Below are positions 17,984 to 27,270 of a DNA stretch of 64,000 nt, in pieces. Position 1 is the first letter of the stretch. Each line of letters starts with the position of its first letter. Under the pieces are notes generated by a model, which did no database searches, had not been told where the DNA came from, and saw nothing but the letters and a program-made list of their open reading frames with translations. This stretch comes from Prochlorococcus sp. AG-347-L19 (GTDB lineage: Bacteria > Cyanobacteriota > Cyanobacteriia > PCC-6307 > Cyanobiaceae): contig QCCO01000001.1 of NCBI GenBank assembly GCA_003278895.1, forward strand, positions 1 through 64,000, written 5' to 3'. Both the position numbers and the translations under genes were made by a program.

Positions 17984-19132
17984 ATGGATAAAAAATCAAT
18001 GATGAAAGTAGCTACTGTTGTAGGAACTAGACCTGAAATAATTCGTCTTTCTGAGATAATAAAAAAATTAGATTTGTATTTTAATCACTTACTAATACAT
18101 ACCGGACAAAATTATAATTATGAATTGAATCAAGTCTTTTTTGAAAATCTTGACATAAGGAATCCAGATTATTATCTTAATTGTGCTGAGGGGACATCTA
18201 ACGTAAATCAAACGATAGGAAATATCATAACAAATGTTGGCAATATTCTTTTAAAGGAAAAGCCAGAAGCACTTCTTGTTCTAGGAGATACAAACAGTTG
18301 TTTGTCTGTAATAGCTGCGAAAAGGTTAAAGATTCCAATATTTCATTTGGAAGCTGGAAATCGATGTTTCGATATGAGAGTACCTGAAGAAATTAATAGA
18401 AAAATAGTTGATCATACTTCAGATATTAATCTTACATATAGCTCTATTGCCAGAGATTACCTTATTAAAGAAGGTATTCCAGCAGATTTAGTTATTAAAG
18501 TTGGTAGTCCTATTTATGAAGTTTTAAATCAAAATATGGCGAAAATTAATTCCTCAAAAATCATAAATCAATTAAATCTACAAGAAAAAAAATTCATTTT
18601 AATAAGTATTCATAGAGAAGAAAATATTGACTCTAATAATAATTTTTTAAATATAAAAAATATTCTTAATAAAATTGCAGATTTATATCAATTGCCAATT
18701 ATTGTTTCCACTCACCCAAGAACTGAAAAACAGATAAAAGTTAGAAATTTAATTTTCGATGATAAGATAAAGTTCATAAAACCACTTGGATATTTTGACT
18801 ATATAAAACTTCAGATTACATCTAAATTAGTTATTTCAGATAGTGGGACAATTACTGAAGAGGCATCAATTTTAAACATACCTGCTATAAATTTAAGAGA
18901 GTCTCATGAGAGACCTGAAGGAATGGAAGAGGGTGCAGTTATGATGACAGGTATTTCAGAAAAAAGAGTTTTACAAGCAATTAAAATTCTAGAAGATCAA
19001 GGTAGAGGGAATAAAAAGAGGCTCCTTAACCAAGTTATTGATTACTCCCATAAGAATGTTTCAGATAAAGTTATTCGGATAATAATGAGTTATACAGATT
19101 ATGTAAATAGAGTTATTTGGAAAAAATACTAA
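17984..19132 (+). CDS. fnlC: UDP-N-acetylglucosamine 2-epimerase family enzyme, FnlC/CapG/WbjD type
   Basis: Third enzyme of the UDP-L-FucNAc pathway; it epimerises C2 of the talosamine intermediate. WecB-family signatures are VVGTRPEIIRL near residue 10, LLIHTGQNYNYELNQ, VLGDTNSC, HLEAGNRCFDMRVPEEINR, ISIHREENID and SDSGTITEEASIL. It is 382 aa. The annotated ATG at 17984 adds five residues before a second ATG; both are plausible. It is one base from the following WbuB-like gene, the same gene order as in Escherichia coli and Staphylococcus FucNAc clusters. Confidence 0.9.
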   Translation: MDKKSMMKVATVVGTRPEIIRLSEIIKKLDLYFNHLLIHTGQNYNYELNQVFFENLDIRNPDYYLNCAEGTSNVNQTIGNIITNVGNILLKEKPEALLVLGDTNSCLSVIAAKRLKIPIFHLEAGNRCFDMRVPEEINRKIVDHTSDINLTYSSIARDYLIKEGIPADLVIKVGSPIYEVLNQNMAKINSSKIINQLNLQEKKFILISIHREENIDSNNNFLNIKNILNKIADLYQLPIIVSTHPRTEKQIKVRNLIFDDKIKFIKPLGYFDYIKLQITSKLVISDSGTITEEASILNIPAINLRESHERPEGMEEGAVMMTGISEKRVLQAIKILEDQGRGNKKRLLNQVIDYSHKNVSDKVIRIIMSYTDYVNRVIWKKY

Positions 19133-20371
19133 ATGAATATAAGGATTTTAATTCTAACGGAATTTTTTGATCCCGAACCACATTTGAAGGGATTATTATT
19201 TGCGAAAGAATTAATTAAATTTAAAAACTCAGTAACAGTTTTGACAGGTTTCCCAAATTACCCAAAAGGAAAAATTTATCCAAATTATAAATTGCAAATA
19301 CAAAAAATAGAAGAAATAGACGGTACAAAAATCATACGAGTACCTCTATATCCAAGTCACGATAAATCATCCATAAAAAGGGCATTCACATATTTAAGTT
19401 TTTCTTTCTCAGCATTAATAAGAGGAATCTTTCTAAAAAACAAAATAGATATTATTTATGCTTACCATCCACCAGTTACTGTTGGAATAGTTGGAATATT
19501 ATTAAAAACATTTTTTAAAGTACCTTTAGTTCTTGATGTTCAAGATATGTGGCCGGAGCAATTGTTAGCTTCCAAAATGGTTTCAAATAAATTAATAATT
19601 TCTTTTATAAATAAGATCATTAATATTACTTACAAAAAATCAGATAAAATTGTTACACTATCAAATGGTTTCAAAAAAAATCTTTTAAAAAAGGGAATTC
19701 CTGATGAAAAAATAAAAGTAATATATAATTGGACAACAATCCAAACTAGAGTAAATACTGCGAATACAATTAAAATTTCTAATAAATTATTTAAATCAAA
19801 TAAGTTTAATATTCTATATGCAGGTAATATGGGCATAATGCAGTCTTTAGATACTATTTTATATGCTGCAATTGAAATACAAAAAATTAAAACTAATATA
19901 AATTTTATATTTATAGGAAATGGAGTACAAAAAGAATTTCTATTATCATTAAAAAATAAATATAATCTTGAAAATGTTATCTTTCATGAGCAGATTCCGA
20001 TGGAACAGATTCATAGTTATTTAAATAAAGCAGATGCTTTAATTTTACATTTGAAAAATATAAAAATCTTTGAACAAACAATTCCTTCCAAAATACAAGC
20101 CTATATGTATTCTGGTAAACCTATAATTGGATGCTTAAAAGGATGTGGTGCAGAAATAATAGAAAAATCAAAATCAGGAATAATTGCTGAACCCGAAAAT
20201 GCAGAATCAATATTAAAAGCAATAATCAAAATAGAAAAAATGAGTAAAAAACAACTAAAAAAGATGGGGGAAAGAGGCAGGCTTTTTTACGAAAGTAATA
20301 TGTCTATTAATAAAGGTGTTAATGATTTTAATTCAGTTTTTAAAGAATTAATTCTTAAGAGTAATTTCTAG
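19133..20371 (+). CDS. WbuB-like GT4 glycosyltransferase (putative L-FucNAc transferase)
   Basis: A 412-residue GT-B enzyme with the WbuB-type N-terminus LILTEFFDPEPHLKGLLFAKEL and VLTGFPNYPKGKIYPNY, then DVQDMWPEQL, YAGNMGIMQSLD, and a donor domain ending in FEQTIPSKIQAYMYSGKPIIG. WbuB-type enzymes sit directly downstream of FnlC and are proposed to transfer L-FucNAc. The start follows the fnlC stop with no gap. It is the last gene before a roughly 150-base A+T-rich break. Donor assignment rests on the conserved gene order. Confidence 0.83.
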   Translation: MNIRILILTEFFDPEPHLKGLLFAKELIKFKNSVTVLTGFPNYPKGKIYPNYKLQIQKIEEIDGTKIIRVPLYPSHDKSSIKRAFTYLSFSFSALIRGIFLKNKIDIIYAYHPPVTVGIVGILLKTFFKVPLVLDVQDMWPEQLLASKMVSNKLIISFINKIINITYKKSDKIVTLSNGFKKNLLKKGIPDEKIKVIYNWTTIQTRVNTANTIKISNKLFKSNKFNILYAGNMGIMQSLDTILYAAIEIQKIKTNINFIFIGNGVQKEFLLSLKNKYNLENVIFHEQIPMEQIHSYLNKADALILHLKNIKIFEQTIPSKIQAYMYSGKPIIGCLKGCGAEIIEKSKSGIIAEPENAESILKAIIKIEKMSKKQLKKMGERGRLFYESNMSINKGVNDFNSVFKELILKSNF

Positions 20372-20524
20372 TGAAAATCTTTATTATTTAAATAATTTTT
20401 TTTTAATATTTAAATTAATTATCAAATCATTATTTACAAATCTTTTAATGAACTATAATAAATCAAGTTTAATTAAGATAAACATAATAAAATTTAATCA
20501 ATTTTGAATAAAATAATTCAATAA

Positions 20525-22885
20525 ATGCATAACTATAAAAATATAAATAAGAATAAAAAACTCTTTTTGTTTTCAAAATTAATATCTAATTTTAAAGATG
20601 ATGAAATTATTTTTCATATTAAAAAATCAACCGATAAAACTATTTCATTGAATAAAAAAGAAGTTAAAAAACTTTGTTTTAGCTTGTCAGAAAGAATTGT
20701 TTCAAATACAACAAATCAGAAGATAGAGGATCAATTAAAAATTTTCGCTTTGTGCAAAGCTAGTAAAGAGTCAAGTATCACAATGCTTTCAAGTGCATTA
20801 CTAGGAGCTCATCATTGCATTTGTTTTGAAGAGCTTTCTGTAGAAGCAATTTCTTTAAGATTAGAAATTTTTAAGCCCGATATTATTTTATATAGAAAAG
20901 GATTAGAAGATAAAATTTTTAGTGCCTCGAAAAAAGCTGGATTTAATAAAAAAATAATTGAAATAAGCTTTGATCTAGACAAACAATATTCTTTTGCAGA
21001 TATTACTAAAAAGATTAAATCTATGGAAAATAGTTATGAAGAAAAATCTTCACTATTTACACTTTTCACATCTGGTTCTACAGGAAAACCCAAAGGAATA
21101 ATTCATAGTGCAAAGAAATATATTAACTATGCAAAGTTTTCAACAAAATATTTTTTTGGATTAGATAAATCCTCCAAGATTTTTACTGCTACAGATGCTG
21201 GATGGATTAATGGTCATACATATGCAATTTATGGTCCATTAAGTCTTGGTTCAGAATCAATTATTTGTGAAAATTTAAAATTCTTGTCCAAACCTAATAA
21301 TTTGATAAATACTATTAACGAAACTAAAGCAACTTGTTTTTATTCTTCAGTAACTTTGTTAAGACTTTTAAAAAGTAAATCAAAAGTAGCTACTACTAAT
21401 AAATTTGATATTGCACTTGACAGAATAGGTTCGTGTGGCGAACCTTTAGCCCATGAAGTTGGAGAATGGGCAATGAAGTTTTTTAAACCAATTAGGAAAA
21501 CAATAGTCAATACTTATTTTCAAACTGAGACAGGTGGAATTCTTGTTGCTCCAAGAGATGAAGATGGAATTCCTAATGATTATTCATCTGTAGGTATACC
21601 TAGAAAAGAGCTTGGAATTGATTTAGCCAAAAATATTTTTAATTCTGTAGATTTAGAAAATTATAAAATTCAACCTAATGAAATTATTATAAAAAATAAA
21701 TGGGATGGGCTTTATAAGGATGTCGTATCAGATAGAAAAGTAAATTATTGGATAAATAATTCATACTTTAGATTAAACGATACAGGTTTCTTTGATGAAA
21801 AAGGATTTTTATATATTTCGGGTAGAAGTGATGATGTTATTAATTGTGCTGGGCATAGAATTTCTAGCTCTGAGATAGAAAGTATATGCATGAAAATACC
21901 CGATGTTACAGAAGCCTGTTGTGTTCCAAGGAAAAACAAAGTTTTGGGAGATGTACCTGTATTGTTTATTTCAACTAAGAGCAAAAATAATAAAAATACA
22001 TATGAAAAAATTAGAGACTTAACAAACAAATATCTTTCGGATTTACATCAACCAGAAGAAATAACTATTTTTCAGTCACTCCCTAAAACTAGAAGCGGTA
22101 AAATCATGAGAAGGATAATGAAAGATCTTTCTCAAAACTACTTTATAGATTATCAAAAAGATTATTCAACCTTGGCAAACTATAGTGAATTTTATGAATG
22201 TTCTAATAAATATATTGAATCAAGAATAGACAAAGTTAGTGAAAATAGTTTGATATTCAATCTTGAAAGTTTCTGCAAAAGAGTTGGTTTAAATTTAGGT
22301 AATAAATATACCCTTAATACCCTAATCATTACAATTGCGGAATTAATTTTTAGAACTAGCCAATCATCTATAATAAATAATCTTAGTATTAAATTAATTA
22401 GCAAAAATAAAGAGTATCTAACATCAAATATTGAATTTAACAAAAAACAATCTCTATTAAATATTAATAAAGCAATTCAAAATACTGAGATTAGGAAGGA
22501 ATCTTGCTTATTAAATATTGAAAAAATGATTTTTAAATTTAAATTAAACAAGAACGATAATTATATTTTTCTATTTAAAAAAATAAAATTAAAGGAAAAT
22601 GAATTTTTTATTCAAGATTTTCTATCTACTGATCAAATCAAAGAATCTCCTAAATTAAATAATATTATTAAAAATTTAATAGATATAAAAGAAAGTAATA
22701 AAAATTCAATCCCGTCTTTAAATCAATCAAGGATAAGTTTATTTAGATGTTTTAAATGTAATGTTTCTGTAGAAGAAATAGCCAAAGAGAGAGGAATTAA
22801 TAAGGAAGAACTATTCCTAATATCAATAAAAAAATTTGATGGCACTAATGCTCTAATATGTGATACATGCTTACAGGGTTGGTAA
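20525..22885 (+). CDS. Adenylate-forming acyl ligase (acetyl/propionyl-CoA synthetase-like) with an unusual C-terminal extension
   Basis: Residues about 30-530 are an ANL-superfamily ligase: P-loop TSGSTGKPKG (182-191), DAGWINGHTYAIYGPL, YFQTETGG near 334, a LNDTGFFDEKGFLYISGRSDDVINCAGHR hinge block and the C-terminal catalytic lysine in RSGKIMRR near 525. The closest visible resemblance is to acetyl- or propionyl-CoA synthetases. About 255 further residues follow that I do not recognise, ending in a Cys4 pattern (RCFKCN near 741, ICDTC near 779) resembling a zinc ribbon. A gene for an ACP-AcpS fusion starts four bases later, so the ligase may load that carrier. Confidence 0.8.
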   Translation: MHNYKNINKNKKLFLFSKLISNFKDDEIIFHIKKSTDKTISLNKKEVKKLCFSLSERIVSNTTNQKIEDQLKIFALCKASKESSITMLSSALLGAHHCICFEELSVEAISLRLEIFKPDIILYRKGLEDKIFSASKKAGFNKKIIEISFDLDKQYSFADITKKIKSMENSYEEKSSLFTLFTSGSTGKPKGIIHSAKKYINYAKFSTKYFFGLDKSSKIFTATDAGWINGHTYAIYGPLSLGSESIICENLKFLSKPNNLINTINETKATCFYSSVTLLRLLKSKSKVATTNKFDIALDRIGSCGEPLAHEVGEWAMKFFKPIRKTIVNTYFQTETGGILVAPRDEDGIPNDYSSVGIPRKELGIDLAKNIFNSVDLENYKIQPNEIIIKNKWDGLYKDVVSDRKVNYWINNSYFRLNDTGFFDEKGFLYISGRSDDVINCAGHRISSSEIESICMKIPDVTEACCVPRKNKVLGDVPVLFISTKSKNNKNTYEKIRDLTNKYLSDLHQPEEITIFQSLPKTRSGKIMRRIMKDLSQNYFIDYQKDYSTLANYSEFYECSNKYIESRIDKVSENSLIFNLESFCKRVGLNLGNKYTLNTLIITIAELIFRTSQSSIINNLSIKLISKNKEYLTSNIEFNKKQSLLNINKAIQNTEIRKESCLLNIEKMIFKFKLNKNDNYIFLFKKIKLKENEFFIQDFLSTDQIKESPKLNNIIKNLIDIKESNKNSIPSLNQSRISLFRCFKCNVSVEEIAKERGINKEELFLISIKKFDGTNALICDTCLQGW

Positions 22886-22889
22886 ATGT

Positions 22890-23540
22890 ATGGATAAGAA
22901 AATTTTAAATAAAATATTTTCTCTTATTAATGAATTTCCATTAAATAAAGATATTGAATTAGATATAAAAACTCCCATATCTAAACTAATTAACTTATTT
23001 AGTTCATTAATCCTCGAGAGAATTACAGTAAAACTGGAGGAGTCATTTCCAAATAATAATTTTAATGGTATTACGCTTAATTCAAATATAGAAGAAATTT
23101 ATAATATGATAAATAATGAATCAAAAATTATAAATAAAGAGGGGGAAATCACTAATAAAGAAAATTTATTTATTAAAAATAATATCCAAATAAATGATCA
23201 AAGATTAAAACTAGGTATAGATATCGAATATAAATCTTCATTACCAATTGAAATTTTTGAAAAATCAAATTTGAAGCTCAGAGAAAAATTATTTACTGTT
23301 CAAGAAATAGCATATTCACTTTCTAAACCAGACCCTATTTTAACTTTATTAGGTATTTATTCATCTAAAGAAGCAATCAAGAAAACTTTTAATAATGAAT
23401 TTGAATACAAAGATTGTGAGATCTTGCATGAACAAAATGGCAAACCATATTGCAAGATACATAATACAGTTTTTAAAAATATAATTATTTCAATTTCACA
23501 TGCCGAAAGTTTAGCGATAGGTGTCTGCACTAGATTTTAA
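22890..23540 (+). CDS. Acyl carrier protein fused to AcpS-type phosphopantetheinyl transferase
   Basis: Residues about 1-78 align with an ACP around the prosthetic-group serine: FSSLILERITVKLEESF keeps the exact spacing of the DSL...LEEEF helix II, with Ser39 in the attachment position, though Asp is replaced by Ser. Residues about 105-216 look like AcpS: LGIDIE (Asp111), SSKEAIKK (Glu161) and ISISHAESLAIGV. The fusion could modify its own carrier. The ORF track starts at GTG 22860, inside the ligase gene; I prefer ATG 22890, four bases after the ligase stop, because the extra ten residues match nothing. The three-gene run implies an acyl-thioester supply for the next gene. Confidence 0.72.
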   Translation: MDKKILNKIFSLINEFPLNKDIELDIKTPISKLINLFSSLILERITVKLEESFPNNNFNGITLNSNIEEIYNMINNESKIINKEGEITNKENLFIKNNIQINDQRLKLGIDIEYKSSLPIEIFEKSNLKLREKLFTVQEIAYSLSKPDPILTLLGIYSSKEAIKKTFNNEFEYKDCEILHEQNGKPYCKIHNTVFKNIIISISHAESLAIGVCTRF

Positions 23541-23545
23541 ATCAC

Positions 23546-24202
23546 ATGAATACTTTGAAAAACGAAAAATTAATTATTGTGGGTTATGGTAACCATTCTG
23601 GTGTAATAACAGAAGCAGCACTCCTTATGGGTTATAAAAATATCGATTATATAGTAACTGACAAATCAGAGCCAATAAGCATTGATGGAAAAACTATAAC
23701 CAATGAATTACCTACAAATTATCTTGGAAATTTTTTCATAGCGATTGGTCAAAATTACTTAAGAGAAAAATTATATAAGGAATTTATTTTTAAAAATCCA
23801 AAGTCAAAATTCATAAGAATTATTCATCCTAAAAGCTATATTTCAAGCTCTGCGAAAGTAGATGAGGGAAGTGTTATCCTTCCAAACGCTGTAATTCATA
23901 CAGGATGTCATATTAAAAGAGGTGTAATAATTAATATCAATTGTCACGTAGATCACAATACAATAGTAGAAGAATTCTCTTCATTATCCCCATCTTCTAC
24001 TATTGGAGGTAATAGTAGAATAGGCGCAAGAAGTTCACTATTGCTTGGATCTTCTGTATTATCTAATTTAGAAGTAGGAGAAGATGTCGTTATTGGAGCA
24101 AACTCTTGTGTTCATGAAAATATTCAAAAAAACTCTGTTTGTATAGGTAACCCTTCCAGAAGAATTAGATTCAGAAAAAATGATCAAAATTATATGTATT
24201 AA
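23546..24202 (+). CDS. NeuD/PglD-family hexapeptide acyltransferase
   Basis: Acylates an amino or hydroxyl group on a bacillosamine- or sialic-acid-type sugar. The N-terminal half (LIIVGYGNHSGVITEAA, FIAIGQNYLREKL) is the small Rossmann-like domain of the PglD/NeuD group. The C-terminal half (about residues 85-210) is a left-handed beta-helix of hexapeptide repeats, with the presumed catalytic His in NINCHVDHNTIVEE. Relatives use acetyl-CoA. The adjacent ACP and ligase raise the possibility that this one takes an acyl group from ACP. A WbpM/PglF-type dehydratase follows, as in bacillosamine pathways. Confidence 0.82.
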   Translation: MNTLKNEKLIIVGYGNHSGVITEAALLMGYKNIDYIVTDKSEPISIDGKTITNELPTNYLGNFFIAIGQNYLREKLYKEFIFKNPKSKFIRIIHPKSYISSSAKVDEGSVILPNAVIHTGCHIKRGVIININCHVDHNTIVEEFSSLSPSSTIGGNSRIGARSSLLLGSSVLSNLEVGEDVVIGANSCVHENIQKNSVCIGNPSRRIRFRKNDQNYMY

Positions 24203-24354
24203 TATGGGATTTTTTCAAATCTTATTTTTATAAGTTCTTAATTAAATTTTCTGAAAATGATTAATATTTTTTTAAAAATTATGTACTTCTGATATTACAG
24301 AAATAAAAAAAATTTACTTAAGTTCAACGTATTATGTAAAATACTTAAAGATTT

Positions 24355-26256
24355 TTGAAAAGATTGAAGCAACTTCTTCAATTAGTTGGAACTAAATTAA
24401 TCTCTTCTCCAAGGAATATAAGAAGGATTATACTAATACTTATAGATGCATTAATACTTTTTTTTTCATTTGCCATTAGTTATAAATTTTTGATTAATGC
24501 GAAAATAGGAATAGAGGTAAACGATAATTATTTAGTATTAATTTTTTATAGTTTTTTAGGAATAATTGTATATTTATTATCAGATCAATATAAAAGAATA
24601 AGTAGTTATTTCATAAGTACAACTTTTTATAATATTTGTAAAAGAAATATCATTTTAATAATAATTATTTATTTTTATCAACTTATTTTTACTGAAAATA
24701 AAAACAATTTCTATGCTTTAATTCTTTTTTGGTTGATTGCAAGTTTTGCGACAACTTTTTTTAGATTTATTCTCAAAGACTGGATTCTCTTATTGAAGTC
24801 CAGTCCCAACAAGCCAAAGATTAATGTTGTAATTTATGGAGCCGGTAGTGCAGGCATGCAACTTTATGCCTCTTTAACTCATAGTAACGAATATAAGGTC
24901 AAATACTTTGTAGATGACGATCCTCTACTTAATAAACGATTAATTGGTGATTTAAGAATTCAATCATATAAATATCTGCAATCAAATCATGAAGATGTTG
25001 ATCTAGTCCTTCTTGCGATGCCCTCATTAGGAAAAAATAAATTAAAAGAAATTATATTAAAGATTCAAAATGTTAATTTATCAGCATTAAAAGTACCAAG
25101 TCTTGAAAAATTAAATTCAGGTAATAAAGACATATCTAGACTAGAGTCAATATCTATCGATGATTTAATAGGTAGGGAAAAAGTAGTCCCTAATAAAAAA
25201 CTTCTTTCCAAAACTATTCATAATAAAGTCATTTGCATTATTGGATCTGGGGGTTCAATAGGTTCAGAACTTTGTAGACAAATAATAAGTTTAAATCCAA
25301 ATAAATTAATACTTTTTGAGAGAAATGAAATGTCATTATATAAAATAGACAAAGAAATATCTTCTCTAGTAAAAGAAAACAATCTAAAAATAGATTTAAT
25401 ATCATTACTAGGCTGCGCTACAAATAAAAATCTTTTAAAAAAAATCTTTGAAAAATACTATGTATCAACTGTCTTCAACACAGCCGCATATAAACATGTT
25501 CCAATAGTAGAAAATAATTTAATAGCAGGTTTATCAAATAATATTATTTCAACTCAGAGTATTTGCGAAGCATGTTTAGATTGCGGGGTTGAAAGATTGG
25601 TTCATATCTCTTCTGATAAAGCCGTGAGACCTACAAATGTAATGGGTGCATCCAAAAGAGTTTCTGAATTAATAGTTAAGTCTTATGTAAATAATGAAAG
25701 AAATACTAAAACTATTTTCAGTATGGTTAGATTTGGGAATGTGCTTGGATCATCAGGTTCAGTTGTACCATTATTTGAATCTCAAATTAATCAAGGAGGT
25801 CCAATAACTATTACACATCCTGAAATCACAAGATATTTTATGACCGCAGAAGAAGCGGCACAATTAGTTATACAGTCTTCTGCTCTTTCAAAAGGAGGAG
25901 AAATATTTTTGCTAAATATGGGGGATCCAATTAAGATAAAAGATCTTGCTCATCAAATGATTAAATTAAAAGGATTATCAGTAAAAGATAATAATTCTGA
26001 AAAAGGGGAAATTCAAATTATATACACAGGTATTCGTCCAGGAGAAAAGCTTTATGAAGAATTACTATCTGATGGAATTAGTTCGCCAACAGAACATCCA
26101 TTGATATTTCAGTCTGAGGAGAGTTTGGAAGAAAAAAATTTAGCTTCAGATTTAGAATTACTTAAAGAAGGCCTACAAAATTTTAATAAAAGCAAAGTTG
26201 TGATAGCTTTAAAAAAACTTGTGCCAGATTGGAAATCAGAAAAATATTCAATATAA
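24355..26256 (+). CDS. Membrane-anchored UDP-HexNAc 4,6-dehydratase (WbpM/PglF/CapD type)
   Basis: Converts UDP-GlcNAc to the 4-keto-6-deoxy sugar used for bacillosamine- or QuiNAc-type sugars. Four hydrophobic helices occupy about residues 20-150. A first nucleotide-binding region follows (VIYGAGSAGMQL), then the SDR domain with CIIGSGGSIGSELCRQ near 292 and SSDKAVRPTNVMGASKRVSE, where Met replaces the usual Tyr of Y-x3-K, as is normal in this family. At 633 aa it is full length. The start is TTG. Gaps of 152 bases before and 246 after suggest its own transcript. It is a different class from FnlA at 12028. Confidence 0.87.
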   Translation: MKRLKQLLQLVGTKLISSPRNIRRIILILIDALILFFSFAISYKFLINAKIGIEVNDNYLVLIFYSFLGIIVYLLSDQYKRISSYFISTTFYNICKRNIILIIIIYFYQLIFTENKNNFYALILFWLIASFATTFFRFILKDWILLLKSSPNKPKINVVIYGAGSAGMQLYASLTHSNEYKVKYFVDDDPLLNKRLIGDLRIQSYKYLQSNHEDVDLVLLAMPSLGKNKLKEIILKIQNVNLSALKVPSLEKLNSGNKDISRLESISIDDLIGREKVVPNKKLLSKTIHNKVICIIGSGGSIGSELCRQIISLNPNKLILFERNEMSLYKIDKEISSLVKENNLKIDLISLLGCATNKNLLKKIFEKYYVSTVFNTAAYKHVPIVENNLIAGLSNNIISTQSICEACLDCGVERLVHISSDKAVRPTNVMGASKRVSELIVKSYVNNERNTKTIFSMVRFGNVLGSSGSVVPLFESQINQGGPITITHPEITRYFMTAEEAAQLVIQSSALSKGGEIFLLNMGDPIKIKDLAHQMIKLKGLSVKDNNSEKGEIQIIYTGIRPGEKLYEELLSDGISSPTEHPLIFQSEESLEEKNLASDLELLKEGLQNFNKSKVVIALKKLVPDWKSEKYSI

Positions 26257-26502
26257 ATTTTCAATTATAGTATTATTTCAAAGAGTAATAAAAAACAAAA
26301 TATTATGTATTTCTAAGTTAAGTAAAATCATTTTTATTATTTAGCAGCGCAAGATTTTCTTAATAAAATTTTGAAAATATAAATAAAGCAAATCATAACT
26401 AGATGTCAATATTATGAATTAAGTAAATAAAAGTATTTTACTTTTATAAAGACTACAAAATTAATATATTGCTGCGGTATGATTTAAAAAATAATTAAAT
26501 CA

Positions 26503-27270
26503 TTGAATGTATTCATTGCTGGTTCTGGGCTTTTAGGAAGAGCACTTAAAGATTTTTTAATTAATTCAACACACAAAAAAATTAATTTATTTAGTATCCG
26601 AAATTTATCTATAGATCAAATAAATAATATCCTAGTCAACATTTCAAATAATGATGTATTTGTAGACTCAATGGACCCAAATGTGATTAATAATGATGTT
26701 AGTGATGATCATTTAAGAAAAATAGAAATTGTACGTAGCAATGCACTAAGTAATTCATCAAAATTTCATTATATATTTCTATCAACTGCCTCAATATATA
26801 CTCATAACTTAAATCTAATAAATGAGAGCGATCTTATACAGCAAAACTTTAAATCTAAGTATCTTCAGATGAAATTAAAGAATGAAAATTTTATAAAGTC
26901 AAAATCAAAATCCTTTCTAACAATCGCAAGATTAGTGAGCGTTTGGTCTGATGAAAATCAGTCTTCTTTTTTTGGAGATCTAATAAAGGCTTTTAAAGAT
27001 AAAAAAACTATTTTGCCTAGAGAAGGAGACGATACAGTTATTTCCTATATTAATTTAATAGATGCCTGCAAGTTATTAAATTTTATAATCTTGAATAGAA
27101 AAATAGGTACTATAAATATATGCACTAATCAATACAACTCTAGGTCAAATATGAAAGCTATTGTAAATAATAAAAAAACTAACCCTATATTCAATTTAAC
27201 TGGCTTGAGAATAAATTCCTCTAAATTAAATTGGAAAGACATTATAAAAGAAAGGAAGGAATTATTTTGA
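26503..27270 (+). CDS. SDR-family NAD-dependent epimerase/reductase-like protein
   Basis: A short, divergent extended-SDR protein of 255 aa. The dinucleotide motif is VFIAGSGLLGRAL at the N-terminus, then STASIYT. The usual Y-x3-K appears as KYLQMKLKNENF, so the lysine is retained in a shifted context. SYINLIDACKLL resembles the C-terminal substrate block. The TTG start is fixed by the Rossmann strand beginning at codon 2. Its stop overlaps the NeuC gene start by 4 bases if that gene begins at TTG 27267. It probably acts on a nucleotide sugar, but reaction and substrate are unknown. Confidence 0.65.
   Translation: MNVFIAGSGLLGRALKDFLINSTHKKINLFSIRNLSIDQINNILVNISNNDVFVDSMDPNVINNDVSDDHLRKIEIVRSNALSNSSKFHYIFLSTASIYTHNLNLINESDLIQQNFKSKYLQMKLKNENFIKSKSKSFLTIARLVSVWSDENQSSFFGDLIKAFKDKKTILPREGDDTVISYINLIDACKLLNFIILNRKIGTINICTNQYNSRSNMKAIVNNKKTNPIFNLTGLRINSSKLNWKDIIKERKELF
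27253..27260 (+). promoter_or_regulatory. Strong ribosome binding site that fixes the neuC start
   Basis: AGGAAGGA ends 6 bases before TTG 27267. It supports that TTG over the upstream ATG at 27231, which would force a 40-base overlap and add 12 residues that match nothing. Confidence 0.6.

Noticed and set aside
20383-20404. A/T-only palindrome ATTATTTAAATAAT followed by a run of nine T, as a terminator
   Set aside because: The stem has no G/C pair and such palindromes are expected by chance in this A+T-rich gap; too weak to list.
22860-22889. GTG start for the ACP-AcpS gene as in the ORF track
   Set aside because: It lies inside the ligase gene and adds ten residues before the ACP helix; ATG 22890 follows the ligase stop directly.
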